From assembly GCA_034519515.1 (NCBI GenBank), contig JAXHOK010000031.1:1-64000 (forward strand): a stretch of DNA of 64,000 bases. Direction: 5' to 3'. The translations under genes were made by a program, and so were the position numbers. Source of the DNA: Arcicella sp034519515. Its GTDB lineage: Bacteria; Bacteroidota; Bacteroidia; Cytophagales; Spirosomataceae. Of this stretch, positions 34,303 through 43,260 are shown in pieces. The notes beneath the pieces were generated by a model that saw only the letters and a list, made by a program, of their open reading frames with translations, was not told the origin of the DNA and did not search any database. Within the stretch, counting starts at the first letter, position 1; each line of letters opens with the position of its first letter.

Positions 34303-34376
34303 TGCGGGATAGCTCAGATGGTTAGAGCGTAGGATTCATAACCCTAAGGTCGGCAGTTCGATCCTGCTTCCCGCAA
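34303..34376 (+). tRNA. tRNA with CAU anticodon (elongator Met or Ile2)
   Basis: A full cloverleaf can be drawn. The acceptor stem is TGCGGGA/TCCCGCA with discriminator A. The D arm is GCTC/GAGC, and the anticodon loop TTCATAA gives CAU. The T arm is GGCAG-TTCGATC-CTGCT, closing with one G-T wobble pair. The 3' CCA is not encoded. The first pair is T-A, and the anticodon stem lacks three G-C pairs, so it is not the initiator. The anticodon stem has one A-C mismatch next to the loop. Elongator Met versus lysidine-modified Ile2 cannot be settled here. Confidence 0.92.
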
Positions 34377-34378
34377 CT

Positions 34379-34421
34379 AAAAAAAGCGTCACTGAGAATA
34401 TTCTCTTTGACGCTTTTTTGT
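34379..34421 (+). terminator. Terminator of the tRNA gene
   Basis: AAAAAGCGTCA pairs with TGACGCTTTTTT in a strong stem-loop, with an inner GAGAATATTCTC palindrome. Confidence 0.85.
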
Positions 34422-34427
34422 TTTTCG

Positions 34428-34507
34428 TACTTCCCGAAAGTTCTTTTTACTTTAGGGAAGTTGAGTGCGAGAACTTCCCGAAAGTAAAAAGAACTTTCGG
34501 GAAGTGT
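34428..34507. repeat. CTTCCCGAAAG palindrome-of-palindromes, copy A
   Basis: ACTTCCCGAAAGTTCTTTTT and its complement AAAAAGAACTTTCGGGAAGT face each other. Each arm is itself nearly palindromic (CTTCCCGAAAG with CTTTAGGGAAG). A near-identical element lies at 50996-51075. Here it follows the tRNA terminator and ends 7 bases before the rlmD stop codon. Confidence 0.8.
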
Positions 34508-34513
34508 GGTACT

Positions 34514-35926
34514 TTACCTTAAATCCAATCTCACTACATTTTCCACATGATGCGTCTGTGGGAACATATCGACAGGTTGAACGGCGGTAACGGCATATTT
34601 CAAGTCTAAAAGAGCTAAATCACGGGCTTGCGTGGCGGGATTACAACTCACATAAACGATACGTTTAGGTTCTGCTTCCAACAAGGTTCTCACAACTGGT
34701 TCGTCCATTCCTGCTCGTGGTGGATCTGTAATAACGGTGTCTGGTCGCCCGTGTTGGCTTACGAAATCATAACTCAATAATTTACGCATATCACCCGCAT
34801 AAAATTCTGTGTTGGTAATATTATTGATTTGTGAATTCACTTTGGCATCTTCAATTGCCATTTCCACATACTCCAATCCAATCACTTTTTTGGCTTGCTT
34901 TGCAACGAAATTGGCAATCGTTCCTGTGCCTGTGTAAAGGTCATAGACGTGTTCATCTCCCTGTAAATCAGCGTAATCACGAGTTATTTTGTACAATTCA
35001 AAAGCTTGTTTTGAATTAGTTTGGAAGAAAGATTTTGGACCTACTCGAAATACGAGATTTTCCATCCTCTCTTGAATGTAAGGTAAACCTCTGAAATTGA
35101 CGATTTCTAAATCAAAAAAAGTGTCATTTCCTTTGGTATTGATGACGTAGTTCAAAGAAGTAATTTCTGGAAATTGCTCGGCTACAAAATTCATTACTAA
35201 TTCAATATCTTCGGGTTGACAATAGGCAAATTGCACAATTACCATCAAATCGCCCGTGTTGGCGGTTCGGATAATTAGATTTCTCATTGCCCCCTTTTCC
35301 TGACGAACCTGCTCGTAATATTCCAAATTGTTTTTTAACGTAAAATCTCTAATCGCCAAACGGATAGCATTTGAAGGGTCGGATTGGAGGAAACAATGGT
35401 CGATGTCTAAAATTTTATCGTAACGTTTCGGAACGTGAAAACCCAAAGCTGAACGAGTAAATTCCTGCCCCGAGTCAATTTGTTCTTGGGTTAGCCAGCG
35501 GTTTTGAGAGAAGGTGTATTCTAACTTATTACGATAATAAAACTGTTCCGAAGATGGGAAAATGGGTTTAATTTCGGGCAAATTTACTTTGGCAATTCTT
35601 TCAAGTGCGTCAGTAACTTGACGAGTTTTGAATTCCAGTTGTACTGGATAATCAATGTGTTGCCACTTACAACCACCACAAACGCCAAAGTGTGAGCAAG
35701 TGGTTTGAGTTCTGTATTTGGATTCGGGACGTATATTCAATGCCACGGCTTCCATGTAGCTACTTTTAGATTTTAAAATCCGCAAATCCGCATAATCGCC
35801 AGGGGCAACGGGGCCTTCGATAAAGACAACTTTGTCATTAACTCGACTTAAACATTTGGCATCCGAAGCAAAATCTTCTACTAAAATGTTTTCTAAAATG
35901 GTAATCTCTTTATTTTTCTTTCTCAT
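34514..35926 (-). CDS. rlmD: 23S rRNA (uracil-5-)-methyltransferase RlmD
   Basis: This 470-residue SAM enzyme is of the RumA/TrmA family. The N-terminal TRAM domain is at about residues 10-65. The Fe-S cysteines lie in TTCSHFGVCGGCKWQHIDY near 77, with the fourth expected near HCFLQ at 170. The methyltransferase core has YDLYTGTGTIANFVAKQAKK near 325, ITDPPRAGMDEPV near 395, and the catalytic cysteine in VSCNPATQARDL near 425. It modifies a uridine in 23S rRNA, but RlmCD-type double specificity cannot be excluded. Confidence 0.92.
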   Translation of the reverse strand: MRKKNKEITILENILVEDFASDAKCLSRVNDKVVFIEGPVAPGDYADLRILKSKSSYMEAVALNIRPESKYRTQTTCSHFGVCGGCKWQHIDYPVQLEFKTRQVTDALERIAKVNLPEIKPIFPSSEQFYYRNKLEYTFSQNRWLTQEQIDSGQEFTRSALGFHVPKRYDKILDIDHCFLQSDPSNAIRLAIRDFTLKNNLEYYEQVRQEKGAMRNLIIRTANTGDLMVIVQFAYCQPEDIELVMNFVAEQFPEITSLNYVINTKGNDTFFDLEIVNFRGLPYIQERMENLVFRVGPKSFFQTNSKQAFELYKITRDYADLQGDEHVYDLYTGTGTIANFVAKQAKKVIGLEYVEMAIEDAKVNSQINNITNTEFYAGDMRKLLSYDFVSQHGRPDTVITDPPRAGMDEPVVRTLLEAEPKRIVYVSCNPATQARDLALLDLKYAVTAVQPVDMFPQTHHVENVVRLDLR

Positions 35927-36012
35927 GGTATTACAAAAGTACGAAGTCTAAAAATTATTACGGCTAAAATTGGGCAGTTTTAAGAAAATGGGTGAATTTT
36001 GTGAAAATTAGC

Positions 36013-36110
36013 TGTGAGGTAATGAGGTGTGAGCGATGAGCAATGGGATTTAGCCTTGTTCATCACTGACTGTTCATTATCCATGCCTCATTGCTCAAAG
36101 CTAAAAATCA
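36013..36110. repeat. Heptad-repeat hairpin (GAG/CTC type) directly before an ATG
   Basis: Heptamers TGAGGTG, TGAGCGA, TGAGCAA (36023-36043) lead in one register through the loop to CCTCATT, GCTCAAA (36086-36099). The register then runs to within four bases of the SDR start codon at 36111. Confidence 0.8.
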
Positions 36111-36923
36111 ATGAATCAAAAAGTAGTAATTATCACAGGTGCATCATCAGGAATTGGGAAAGCCTTAGCTTTTGCCTTCGGACAAGAAGGAGCAAAAATT
36201 GTTATCACGGGACGCAAAAAAGAGCCACTTTTTGACGTTAGCGAAGCCTTAACCGCACAAGGAATTGATAATTTACCAATCATTTCAGATGTAAGTATTG
36301 AAGCTGATAATGTGGATGTTGTAAAAAAAACCATCGCAAAATATGGCAAAATCGACGTTCTAATCAATAATGCAGGAATTTCGATGCGTTCGATGTTTGA
36401 AGATTGTGATGTGGAAGTTATCAAGAAAGTAATGGATATAAATTTCTACGGAACGGTTTATGCCACAAAATATGCACTTCCACATATCAAAGAAACTAAA
36501 GGCTCAATAGTTGGGATTTCATCCATTGCGGGTTACAGAGGTTTGCCCGTGAGGTCGGGTTATTCTGCTTCAAAATTTGCGATGAATGGCTTTTTAGAGG
36601 CTTTAAGAACGGAACTTTTGCATACAGGCGTTCATGTGCTGACGGCTTGTCCAGGCTTCACACAGTCGAATATTCGAGTAGCTTCTTTGGGTTCAAATGG
36701 TAATTCAAAAGGGGAGTCTATGCGTGATGAAGGCAATATGATGTCTTCGGAGGAGGTTGCGGATAGAATTTTGCGAGCCGTTAAAAACCGTGATAGAGAT
36801 ATGGTTTTGACTTTGCAGGGGAAAGCAATTGTATTTCTTAATAAATGGCTACCAAAATTAGCGGATAAGATGACTTTTAATGCTTTGTCGAAGGAGAAAG
36901 ATTCGCCTCTGAAGAGGGTGTAA
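36111..36923 (+). CDS. SDR family NAD(P)-dependent oxidoreductase
   Basis: This 270-residue classical short-chain dehydrogenase has the cofactor loop TGASSGIGKALAFAFGQEGA near residue 9 and LINNAGIS near 84. Its catalytic residues are in VGISSIAGYRG near 137 and YSASKFAMNG near 151. Substrate unknown. The last codon abuts the stop codon of the convergent Fic gene with no base between them. A heptad hairpin lies directly upstream. Confidence 0.92.
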   Translation: MNQKVVIITGASSGIGKALAFAFGQEGAKIVITGRKKEPLFDVSEALTAQGIDNLPIISDVSIEADNVDVVKKTIAKYGKIDVLINNAGISMRSMFEDCDVEVIKKVMDINFYGTVYATKYALPHIKETKGSIVGISSIAGYRGLPVRSGYSASKFAMNGFLEALRTELLHTGVHVLTACPGFTQSNIRVASLGSNGNSKGESMRDEGNMMSSEEVADRILRAVKNRDRDMVLTLQGKAIVFLNKWLPKLADKMTFNALSKEKDSPLKRV

Positions 36924-37712
36924 TTATTGCATTATCAAGCTGTTCGGGAGCATTAATAGAAAAGGCAATGCTTCCGAATAATCTAATTCTGAATATTCTA
37001 AACCTAATTTTCTAATATTGTTATAGTAAGATTTATGTTGCTGATAATAGTTTTTTTCACTTTGAATAAACCAAGATTTTTCTCCTAGATGACTTGAAAT
37101 AAACCATTTTTCGAGTAATCTGGCACTTCTTCCATTTCCATCATTCCAAGGGTGGATTTTTACGAAAAATAAATGAATCAAACTGGCAAAAAAGAAAACT
37201 TCTTCAAAAGTTAGTTCAGATTGTAGCAAAGCATTTATATCGTAAAAAAGTTTATCTATCTCATTCTGGACGATTGAAGGAGAAGCAGCAACGTATTCGA
37301 TACTACCTTCTTTCGTAATAACATACATATTTTGTGTGCGAATTATTCCTTGTAAATAATCAACTAAAATATGTTTACTAATGAGTTTATGAACGTTGGA
37401 AAAATTTTCAAAACTCAATGAGTAGTTTTGAGCAAACGAGTATGCAGCATATAAATCATCAATTTTTTTGGTGTAATCGGGTGAAAATTTAATACCAAAA
37501 CGTTTATGCTTTATATAAGAATCAAGCTCAATTTCTTCTCCTTCAATCTTACTGGAAAATACAGAAGAAACCGAAATATAAAAGCAGAAAGAATCTGTAG
37601 AGATTTCTGCATCTTTTAGATTCTCAAAAGCCTTTTTAGAATCTTTTGGAAAGTTTTTTTTATATTCATCAAGCAGATGTATTGGTAGTATTTTCAAATC
37701 TTCGAGCATCAC
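36924..37712 (-). CDS. Fic family protein (class II, self-inhibited AMPylator type)
   Basis: This 262-residue protein carries a complete Fic motif, HPWNDGNGRSAR near residue 195, which transfers AMP (or another phosphate-linked group) to target hydroxyls. Upstream of it, SSKIEG near residue 53 fits the inhibitory (S/T)xxxE(G/N) helix, so it is of the class II type with built-in regulation. No separate antitoxin gene is present, as expected for this class. It follows dnaB on the same strand with 22 bases between, so it may be co-transcribed. Target unknown. Confidence 0.9.
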   Translation of the reverse strand: MMLEDLKILPIHLLDEYKKNFPKDSKKAFENLKDAEISTDSFCFYISVSSVFSSKIEGEEIELDSYIKHKRFGIKFSPDYTKKIDDLYAAYSFAQNYSLSFENFSNVHKLISKHILVDYLQGIIRTQNMYVITKEGSIEYVAASPSIVQNEIDKLFYDINALLQSELTFEEVFFFASLIHLFFVKIHPWNDGNGRSARLLEKWFISSHLGEKSWFIQSEKNYYQQHKSYYNNIRKLGLEYSELDYSEALPFLLMLPNSLIMQ

Positions 37713-37734
37713 GATTGTTTTTTGGAATAGTCAT

Positions 37735-39354
37735 TTAAAACGGCACATCCTGATTTGGTGGCGTACTACCAAATGGATTTTGTTGCGGAGGCGGCTGAGA
37801 TTGAGGATTATTAATTCTGCTTCCCATGGTTTTTGTTCCACTATTTTCAAACGTTTGTGCAGTGTCTTCTACTTGCGAGAATGATTGTAATGAATCATAG
37901 CCTCCTCCACTATAATCTGTGGCATCTAAATCGCAATATTTGGTATATTTTCCAATGAATCTTAATTGAACCGTGTCTAATGAACCCGCACGGTTTTTAG
38001 CGATGATTAATTCACCCATACCCGTTACAGAATTACCTGCTTCATCTTGCGTAATACCGTAATATTCAGGACGATAGATAAACATTACCATATCGGCATC
38101 TTGCTCAATTGACCCCGATTCACGTAAATCTGAAAGCTGTGGTTTTTTGTCGCCTCCACGGGTTTCTACGGCTCTACTCAACTGTGAAAGGGCAATTACT
38201 GGCACGTTCAATTCCTTCGCTAATTGCTTCAAAGACCTTGAAATATTGGCAATTTCCTGCTCACGGTTTCCGCTTCCTTTTCCACCCGAATCACCTGACA
38301 TCAACTGTAAATAGTCAATTACAATCATCTGAACATCGTGCTGTGCTTTCAAACGGCGAGCTTTTGCTCTTAATTCCAAAATGGAAAGGGCGGGCGTATC
38401 GTCGATAAAAATGGGGGCATTTGTTAATTTTCCAATTTTTGCGTGCAACTGAGCCCACTCGTGTGGAGCAAGGTTTCCTTTACGCAATTTATCGGATTCT
38501 AATTCAGCTTCGGCAGAAATCAAACGATTTACCAATTGAACGGATGACATTTCAAGCGAGAAGAAAGCTACTGCTTGGCCATGGTCAACGGCTGCATTTC
38601 GACAAGCAGAGAGGATAAGTGCAGTTTTTCCCATGCCAGGCCTCGCCGCAATAATAATTAATTCAGTTTTCTGAAATCCCGAAGTAACTCTGTCTAATGC
38701 AGTAAAACCCGTCGGAACGCCAGTAAGACCTTCTTTCTGGTCTTTCTTCATTTCTAATTCCACCAAAGCCGCTCGCATAATTTGTCCCATATCGGCATAA
38801 TTTTTACGAATATTTCCTTCGGCAATGGCAAAAAGTTTCTGCTCCATCGTGTCCAATAACATGAACACATCAGTAGTGTCTTCATAAGCCATTTTTTGGA
38901 TTTCGCCCGAAAGATTTATCATTTGGCGTTTTAGTGAATGTTCCACTACAATACGGGCATGAAACTCAATATTGGCGGCTGAGTTAACTCTTTGGGTTAG
39001 TTCAGCCAAATATAATGCCCCGCCAACCATGTCTAATTCGCCCGTTTTGAGGAGCTGGTTCTTTACTGTTAATAAATCAACGGGTTCTGAATTGGCGAAT
39101 AATTGGGTAATGGCTCCATAAATTCTTTGATGAGCTTCTTTGTAAAAAGTATCAACTTTCAAAATATCAATAACATCTGTGAGAGCATCCCTTTCCAACA
39201 TCAAAGCTCCCAATACAGCTTCTTCCAAGTCGGTTGCTTGGGGCGGAATTTTACCCAAACCCGTATCTAACCAACGATTTTGCGATGAAATTCGTCCGCC
39301 AGCAAAGGTGCCGTTTTTCTTTAAATTATTGTTATTAGAATTTTGTTGTTCCAT
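37735..39354 (-). CDS. dnaB: Replicative DNA helicase
   Basis: This 539-residue hexameric 5'-3' helicase has the DnaB N-terminal domain (PPQATDLEEAVLGALMLERD near residue 37). The RecA-like C-terminal domain has Walker A in IIAARPGMGKTALILS near 235, Walker B in MIVIDYLQLMSG near 343, and SQLSRAVETRGGDKKPQLSD near 392. The C-terminal 60 residues are Gln/Pro/Asn-rich, longer than usual, and probably disordered. No intein is present. Confidence 0.97.
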   Translation of the reverse strand: MEQQNSNNNNLKKNGTFAGGRISSQNRWLDTGLGKIPPQATDLEEAVLGALMLERDALTDVIDILKVDTFYKEAHQRIYGAITQLFANSEPVDLLTVKNQLLKTGELDMVGGALYLAELTQRVNSAANIEFHARIVVEHSLKRQMINLSGEIQKMAYEDTTDVFMLLDTMEQKLFAIAEGNIRKNYADMGQIMRAALVELEMKKDQKEGLTGVPTGFTALDRVTSGFQKTELIIIAARPGMGKTALILSACRNAAVDHGQAVAFFSLEMSSVQLVNRLISAEAELESDKLRKGNLAPHEWAQLHAKIGKLTNAPIFIDDTPALSILELRAKARRLKAQHDVQMIVIDYLQLMSGDSGGKGSGNREQEIANISRSLKQLAKELNVPVIALSQLSRAVETRGGDKKPQLSDLRESGSIEQDADMVMFIYRPEYYGITQDEAGNSVTGMGELIIAKNRAGSLDTVQLRFIGKYTKYCDLDATDYSGGGYDSLQSFSQVEDTAQTFENSGTKTMGSRINNPQSQPPPQQNPFGSTPPNQDVPF

Positions 39355-39663
39355 TGAGTCAGTTCGAAATCAAGATATTTTTAAGCAGTTTTTTATACAA
39401 TTTTACGAAATTAATTCGGAAAATCCCATCAGATTTTTTTTACAAATGGCACAACTTATTGATTTTCAATGAAAAGGCAATACAGCTTTTTTTTATCGTG
39501 TATATAATGGTGGAGGAAAGTATTTTTTTAGTAGATTTATGAAAATATTTTGGCAGTTGGTTATCAACAATCGGCTACTAAAAAACGTTATATTATTTTA
39601 ATCCATAAATCCAGACAGCCGTAGGCTGGCAACCGAAAGTTGTAAGCCGTCAGCCATAAAACA
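39355..39663. other. dnaB/phoH divergent spacer with a short heptad block
   Basis: The segment 39608-39660 reads as heptamers such as CAGCCGT, TGGCAAC, TGTAAGC, CGTCAGC and can fold back (GACAGCC with GGCTGGC). The rest is A/T-rich with no recognised gene. Confidence 0.5.
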
Positions 39664-40629
39664 TTGACAGAAAAAGTAATCACCTTAGAAGACGTTGAGT
39701 TAGCAGGCTTTCTTGGCGTAGAAAACAGCAATATCAAAGAAGTTGCAGCGGCATTTCCGCAAAGTAAAGTTATTTCACGAGGCAATGAAATTACCATTCG
39801 TGGATCAATCACTGAAATTGTTAGAATTAGCGATATTTTGGATTTGTTAGTGAAACATTTTCAGCAATACGGTAAAATTACCAAAGAGCAAGTTCGTTCT
39901 TATTTGACGCTTGAAAAGCATCCAGAAGCTGAACCAGAAGTACACCTGAAAGAACCCGAAGGTGACGTTTTGTTGTATGGCACGAAAGGAATTGTTATCA
40001 AAATAAAATCGCCCAACCAAAAGAAAATGGTAGAGGCTGTAGCTGAAAATGATATCGTTTTTGCCGTCGGACCAGCAGGAACGGGAAAAACCTATATGGC
40101 TGTGGCTCTGGCGGTTAGAGCTTTGAAGAATAAGGAAGTTAAGAAAATTGTGATTACTCGTCCAGCAGTGGAGGCGGGTGAAAATTTAGGTTTCTTGCCA
40201 GGTGATTTGAAAGAAAAAATTGATCCATATCTTCGACCAATTTATGATGCCTTGGACGATATGATTCAACCCGAAAAGTTGAAATTTTATATCGAAAATC
40301 GAATTATTGAAATTGCCCCACTGGCATATATGCGTGGAAGAACATTGAATAACGCTTTTATTTTGTTGGATGAAGCTCAAAACACTACCCCAATGCAAAT
40401 GAAGATGTTTTTGACTCGCATGGGTATTATGTCTAAAGTAATTATTACGGGTGATAAAACCCAAATTGACTTACCGACGAAAGTAAAATCAGGATTGGCA
40501 GAAGCAGCAAGAATTTTGGGAGGAATTAAGGGTATAACCTTTGTGGAACTGGATGGCAAAGATGTTTTGAGACACCGTTTAGTTCGTGATATTATTATGG
40601 CTTATGAAAAATCGGAGGGGGATAAGTAG
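39664..40629 (+). CDS. PhoH family ATPase
   Basis: This 321-residue P-loop protein has Walker A in GPAGTGKTYMAVALAVRALK near residue 136 and TRPAVEAGENLGFLPGDLKE near 165. Walker B follows in FILLDEAQNTTPMQMKMF near 232. PhoH proteins are cytoplasmic NTPases linked to RNA metabolism. The start is TTG at 39664, chosen because no ATG is available ahead of the conserved N-terminal region (EKVITLEDVELAGFLG). Confidence 0.93.
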   Translation: MTEKVITLEDVELAGFLGVENSNIKEVAAAFPQSKVISRGNEITIRGSITEIVRISDILDLLVKHFQQYGKITKEQVRSYLTLEKHPEAEPEVHLKEPEGDVLLYGTKGIVIKIKSPNQKKMVEAVAENDIVFAVGPAGTGKTYMAVALAVRALKNKEVKKIVITRPAVEAGENLGFLPGDLKEKIDPYLRPIYDALDDMIQPEKLKFYIENRIIEIAPLAYMRGRTLNNAFILLDEAQNTTPMQMKMFLTRMGIMSKVIITGDKTQIDLPTKVKSGLAEAARILGGIKGITFVELDGKDVLRHRLVRDIIMAYEKSEGDK

Positions 40630-40635
40630 GGGTTG

Positions 40636-40690
40636 CATTTAGGGAAAATCTTAGTGCCTTAAAGTCTTTGTGTTAGAATGAAATCAAATT
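40636..40690. repeat. Short heptad-like repeat before the M43 protease gene
   Basis: CTTAGTG, CCTTAAA, GTCTTTG follow each other in a 7-base step in the spacer between phoH and the protease gene. Confidence 0.4.
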
Positions 40691-40694
40691 AAAA

Positions 40695-41999
40695 ATGAAG
40701 AAAATTATCCCTTTTTGCTTATTATTAATCACAACAATCATAAACGCTCAAGAGCGTTGTGGGTTTGGATTGGTGGATAAAGAAAAATCTAAAAATCCAG
40801 CGTGGTTGCGTCAAAAAGCGGAATTTGAATATCAAATACGGGAAAATATTAAAAATACGGAAGGAGCGAATTTGAGAACTGCAGATAAATTATTGAAAAT
40901 TCCCGTAGTGGTTCATGTGATTCATAATAATCCTGCTAATATTATTGGAGGAGCTAACAACGCCAATATTACTGATGAACAGATTAAGTCTCAAATCACA
41001 GTTTTGAATGAAGATTACCGACGTAAAGTTGGCACCAGAGGGTTTAATTCAAATGCTGTGGGAGCGGATATGGAAATTGAATTTTTTTTAGCCACCAAAG
41101 ATCCCAGCGGGAATGCCAGTGCAGGAATTACGAGAACTTTTGTGGATAAAAATTCATGGGATTTTTTGGGAGACGATAAGACAATTGCTAATAAAATTAA
41201 ATGGGATTACGAAAAATATCTTAATATTTGGGTAACACGAAGTGATGGTAGAACAATTGGTTACGCAGGTTTTCCGTATGATAGTAAATTAGTTGGGCTG
41301 GGTTCAACAACACAAGATATTTTAGACCAAAATATATTTGATGGAGTAATTATTGATTATCGAAACTTTGGAACTTGCTGTGCTGTTACCAGTGCTACTT
41401 ATAATTTTGGTAGAACATTGACCCACGAAATTGGGCATTATTTAGGACTTTTACATCCAAATGGAGATGAAACTTGTGGAACAGATTATTGTGATGATAC
41501 TCCCCAAATCGAGAGTCTGAATAACAGTACTTCATGCCCTGTTTTATCTTCAACGTGTAGCGGTGTGAAGCGAACAAATATGATCGAAAATTATATGGAT
41601 TATTCGCCAGACCGTTGTATGAATATTTTTACGAATGACCAAAAGAAAAGGATGCGTTCGGCATTAAGTTTGAGTATTAAAAGACAGCGATTATTGATTA
41701 ATTCTGAATTGGCTTTGGGAATTGAACCTATAAACACGAATAATAAAACGCTTCAAATAAGACCTAATCCAAGTTCTTCTGAGGATAATACCATATTGAG
41801 TATTCAATTTACAGGGACGAAAGATTTGACGATTAGTATTTTCAATATGATTGGTATTTTGCAAAGTGAGGTGAGTTACACGGCACAAAAGAGTAATATT
41901 TTTGCCTTAGATACCGATAAATTACCATCTGGACAGTACATTGTAAAAGTAAAATTTGGTGATGAAGTTGCTACTGATAAGTTTGTTTTGAAGAAATAA
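40695..41999 (+). CDS. Secreted M43-type zinc metalloprotease with T9SS sorting domain
   Basis: This 434-residue protein has a signal peptide (KKIIPFCLLLITTIINAQ) and an N-terminal prodomain. The M43 (pappalysin/cytophagalysin-like) catalytic domain has THEIGHYLGLLHPNGDETCG near residue 235 with the HExxHxxGxxH zinc site, and the Met-turn region is MIENYMDYSPDRC near 295. Cysteines are plentiful in the catalytic part. The last 80 residues form a T9SS type A sorting domain (LQIRPNPSSSEDN, then ISIFNMIG, LPSGQYIVKVKFGDEVATDK). It is therefore exported across the outer membrane by the T9SS. Confidence 0.92.
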   Translation: MKKIIPFCLLLITTIINAQERCGFGLVDKEKSKNPAWLRQKAEFEYQIRENIKNTEGANLRTADKLLKIPVVVHVIHNNPANIIGGANNANITDEQIKSQITVLNEDYRRKVGTRGFNSNAVGADMEIEFFLATKDPSGNASAGITRTFVDKNSWDFLGDDKTIANKIKWDYEKYLNIWVTRSDGRTIGYAGFPYDSKLVGLGSTTQDILDQNIFDGVIIDYRNFGTCCAVTSATYNFGRTLTHEIGHYLGLLHPNGDETCGTDYCDDTPQIESLNNSTSCPVLSSTCSGVKRTNMIENYMDYSPDRCMNIFTNDQKKRMRSALSLSIKRQRLLINSELALGIEPINTNNKTLQIRPNPSSSEDNTILSIQFTGTKDLTISIFNMIGILQSEVSYTAQKSNIFALDTDKLPSGQYIVKVKFGDEVATDKFVLKK

Positions 42000-42018
42000 C
42001 GTCCAAATTCAGATTATC

Positions 42019-43215
42019 TCACATCTCCATAAAGCAAACGCTTCCCCCAACCCAATCAAAATCTTTATTGAAACGCACGCCAATCATTTCTCCACGGGAT
42101 AATCGGGCTAAATTGGTCAGTAAAATGGGTCTTAATTCATCTTTCTGCCAAATGTACAGCATCCTTATTTCACATTTCACCTTGCTACCATCAGTAGTTT
42201 CTACGACAGGTTCATATTTCACTTTTTTCTGTAAAATATAATTTTCAGGGTCTCTGATATTTACTAAATCTCCTTCTGTAACATTAATTTTTACACCACT
42301 GCCTGCAAAAGAGAATAAGGGTTTCAACACATAGTCAGACAAATTGTCGGGAAAACTTCCTTCAAAATTATTCAAAAAGCGGCATTTTGGGATATAAGGA
42401 CTATTCAAAAATGGCATCGTGTATTTACTGATTCTAAAAAACCAGTTCGGATGTCCAACCCATTCAACTTCCACGTTGTCTCTTAAATTGAAATCTGTTT
42501 TTAAATCAGGAAAATTAGTTAAATCATCAAAAATTAAGCGATTATAAATTCTAAGGATAGGCGTTTTTATATCTCCATTCATGTAAAACAGCTTTTTGCC
42601 TTCTTTGATGATTTTTGTTAGACAAACTGCCTTCACGCCAATCAAATCTTCGGTAACGTCAAAATCAACTCGAGTTTTTTGGGTTTCTGGATATATTTCC
42701 AATAAAATTACATTCTCGGGCTTTTCGTTTCCCACAATGAGCTTTTTCAATGCTGAAATGTATGATTTTCTATCATAGTTATTGAAAAGAAAATCATAGT
42801 TTTCTGGAATCGAAAAATGATTTTGGTAAGTTTTTGAAACTAAATATTGAAACCCAAAAAGTGACGGAAAGCCTTGTAGTTCAATAAGTTGTGGAATAAA
42901 ATCTCCTTGTTCATTTTGGCAAACTGCAAAATCAATTGCTAAAAATGAAGTATGCTTATTTTCGTTGGGCACGTTTTGATTTGTTGGAATTGCCTTATCG
43001 GTTTTTGTTTTGAAATCATCTTTCACGATTACATCAACAATACTTTCACAGGCTTCAATGAGTCTATTTTTTAGATATTTAGGCACAAAAACGGGTGTTT
43101 CGGCAACCCTAAATTCAATGGGTTTTGAAGTGGATGTATCTAAATCAGCCATGAAATTTTTATATTTTTCTTGGCTAAATGATTGATTGTATGTTTTTCT
43201 AATTTCTGGTATCAT
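42019..43215 (-). CDS. ATP-grasp-like protein, last gene of the ligase cluster
   Basis: I do not recognise a named family for this 398-residue protein. The second half looks like an ATP-grasp fold: YVLKPLFSFAGSGVKI near residue 290 resembles the glycine-rich ATP-binding loop, then NYILQKKVKYEPVV and KCEIRMLYIW. In the first half, FLAIDFAVCQNEQGDFIPQL near 97 resembles pre-ATP-grasp segments. It lies downstream of a glutamine amidotransferase, a YbdK-type ligase, another ATP-grasp protein and an esterase on one strand. It probably joins a carboxylate to an amine in the same pathway; substrates are unknown. Confidence 0.6.
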   Translation of the reverse strand: MIPEIRKTYNQSFSQEKYKNFMADLDTSTSKPIEFRVAETPVFVPKYLKNRLIEACESIVDVIVKDDFKTKTDKAIPTNQNVPNENKHTSFLAIDFAVCQNEQGDFIPQLIELQGFPSLFGFQYLVSKTYQNHFSIPENYDFLFNNYDRKSYISALKKLIVGNEKPENVILLEIYPETQKTRVDFDVTEDLIGVKAVCLTKIIKEGKKLFYMNGDIKTPILRIYNRLIFDDLTNFPDLKTDFNLRDNVEVEWVGHPNWFFRISKYTMPFLNSPYIPKCRFLNNFEGSFPDNLSDYVLKPLFSFAGSGVKINVTEGDLVNIRDPENYILQKKVKYEPVVETTDGSKVKCEIRMLYIWQKDELRPILLTNLARLSRGEMIGVRFNKDFDWVGGSVCFMEM

Positions 43216-43260
43216 ATATAAGTTGATGTTCGTATACCGACACTCGATGTTCGGATGCTA
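43215..43260. repeat. Short heptad repeat (GATGTTC type)
   Basis: TGATGTT, CGTATAC, CGACACT, CGATGTT, CGGATGC fill the 42-base gap between two ligase-cluster genes in one 7-base register. Confidence 0.65.

Noticed and set aside
34303..34376. Initiator tRNA
   Set aside because: The first acceptor pair is matched (T-A) and the three G-C pairs next to the anticodon loop are absent.
36924..37712. Fic protein as half of a toxin-antitoxin pair with dnaB
   Set aside because: The inhibitory helix is inside the protein (class II), and the neighbour is the replicative helicase.
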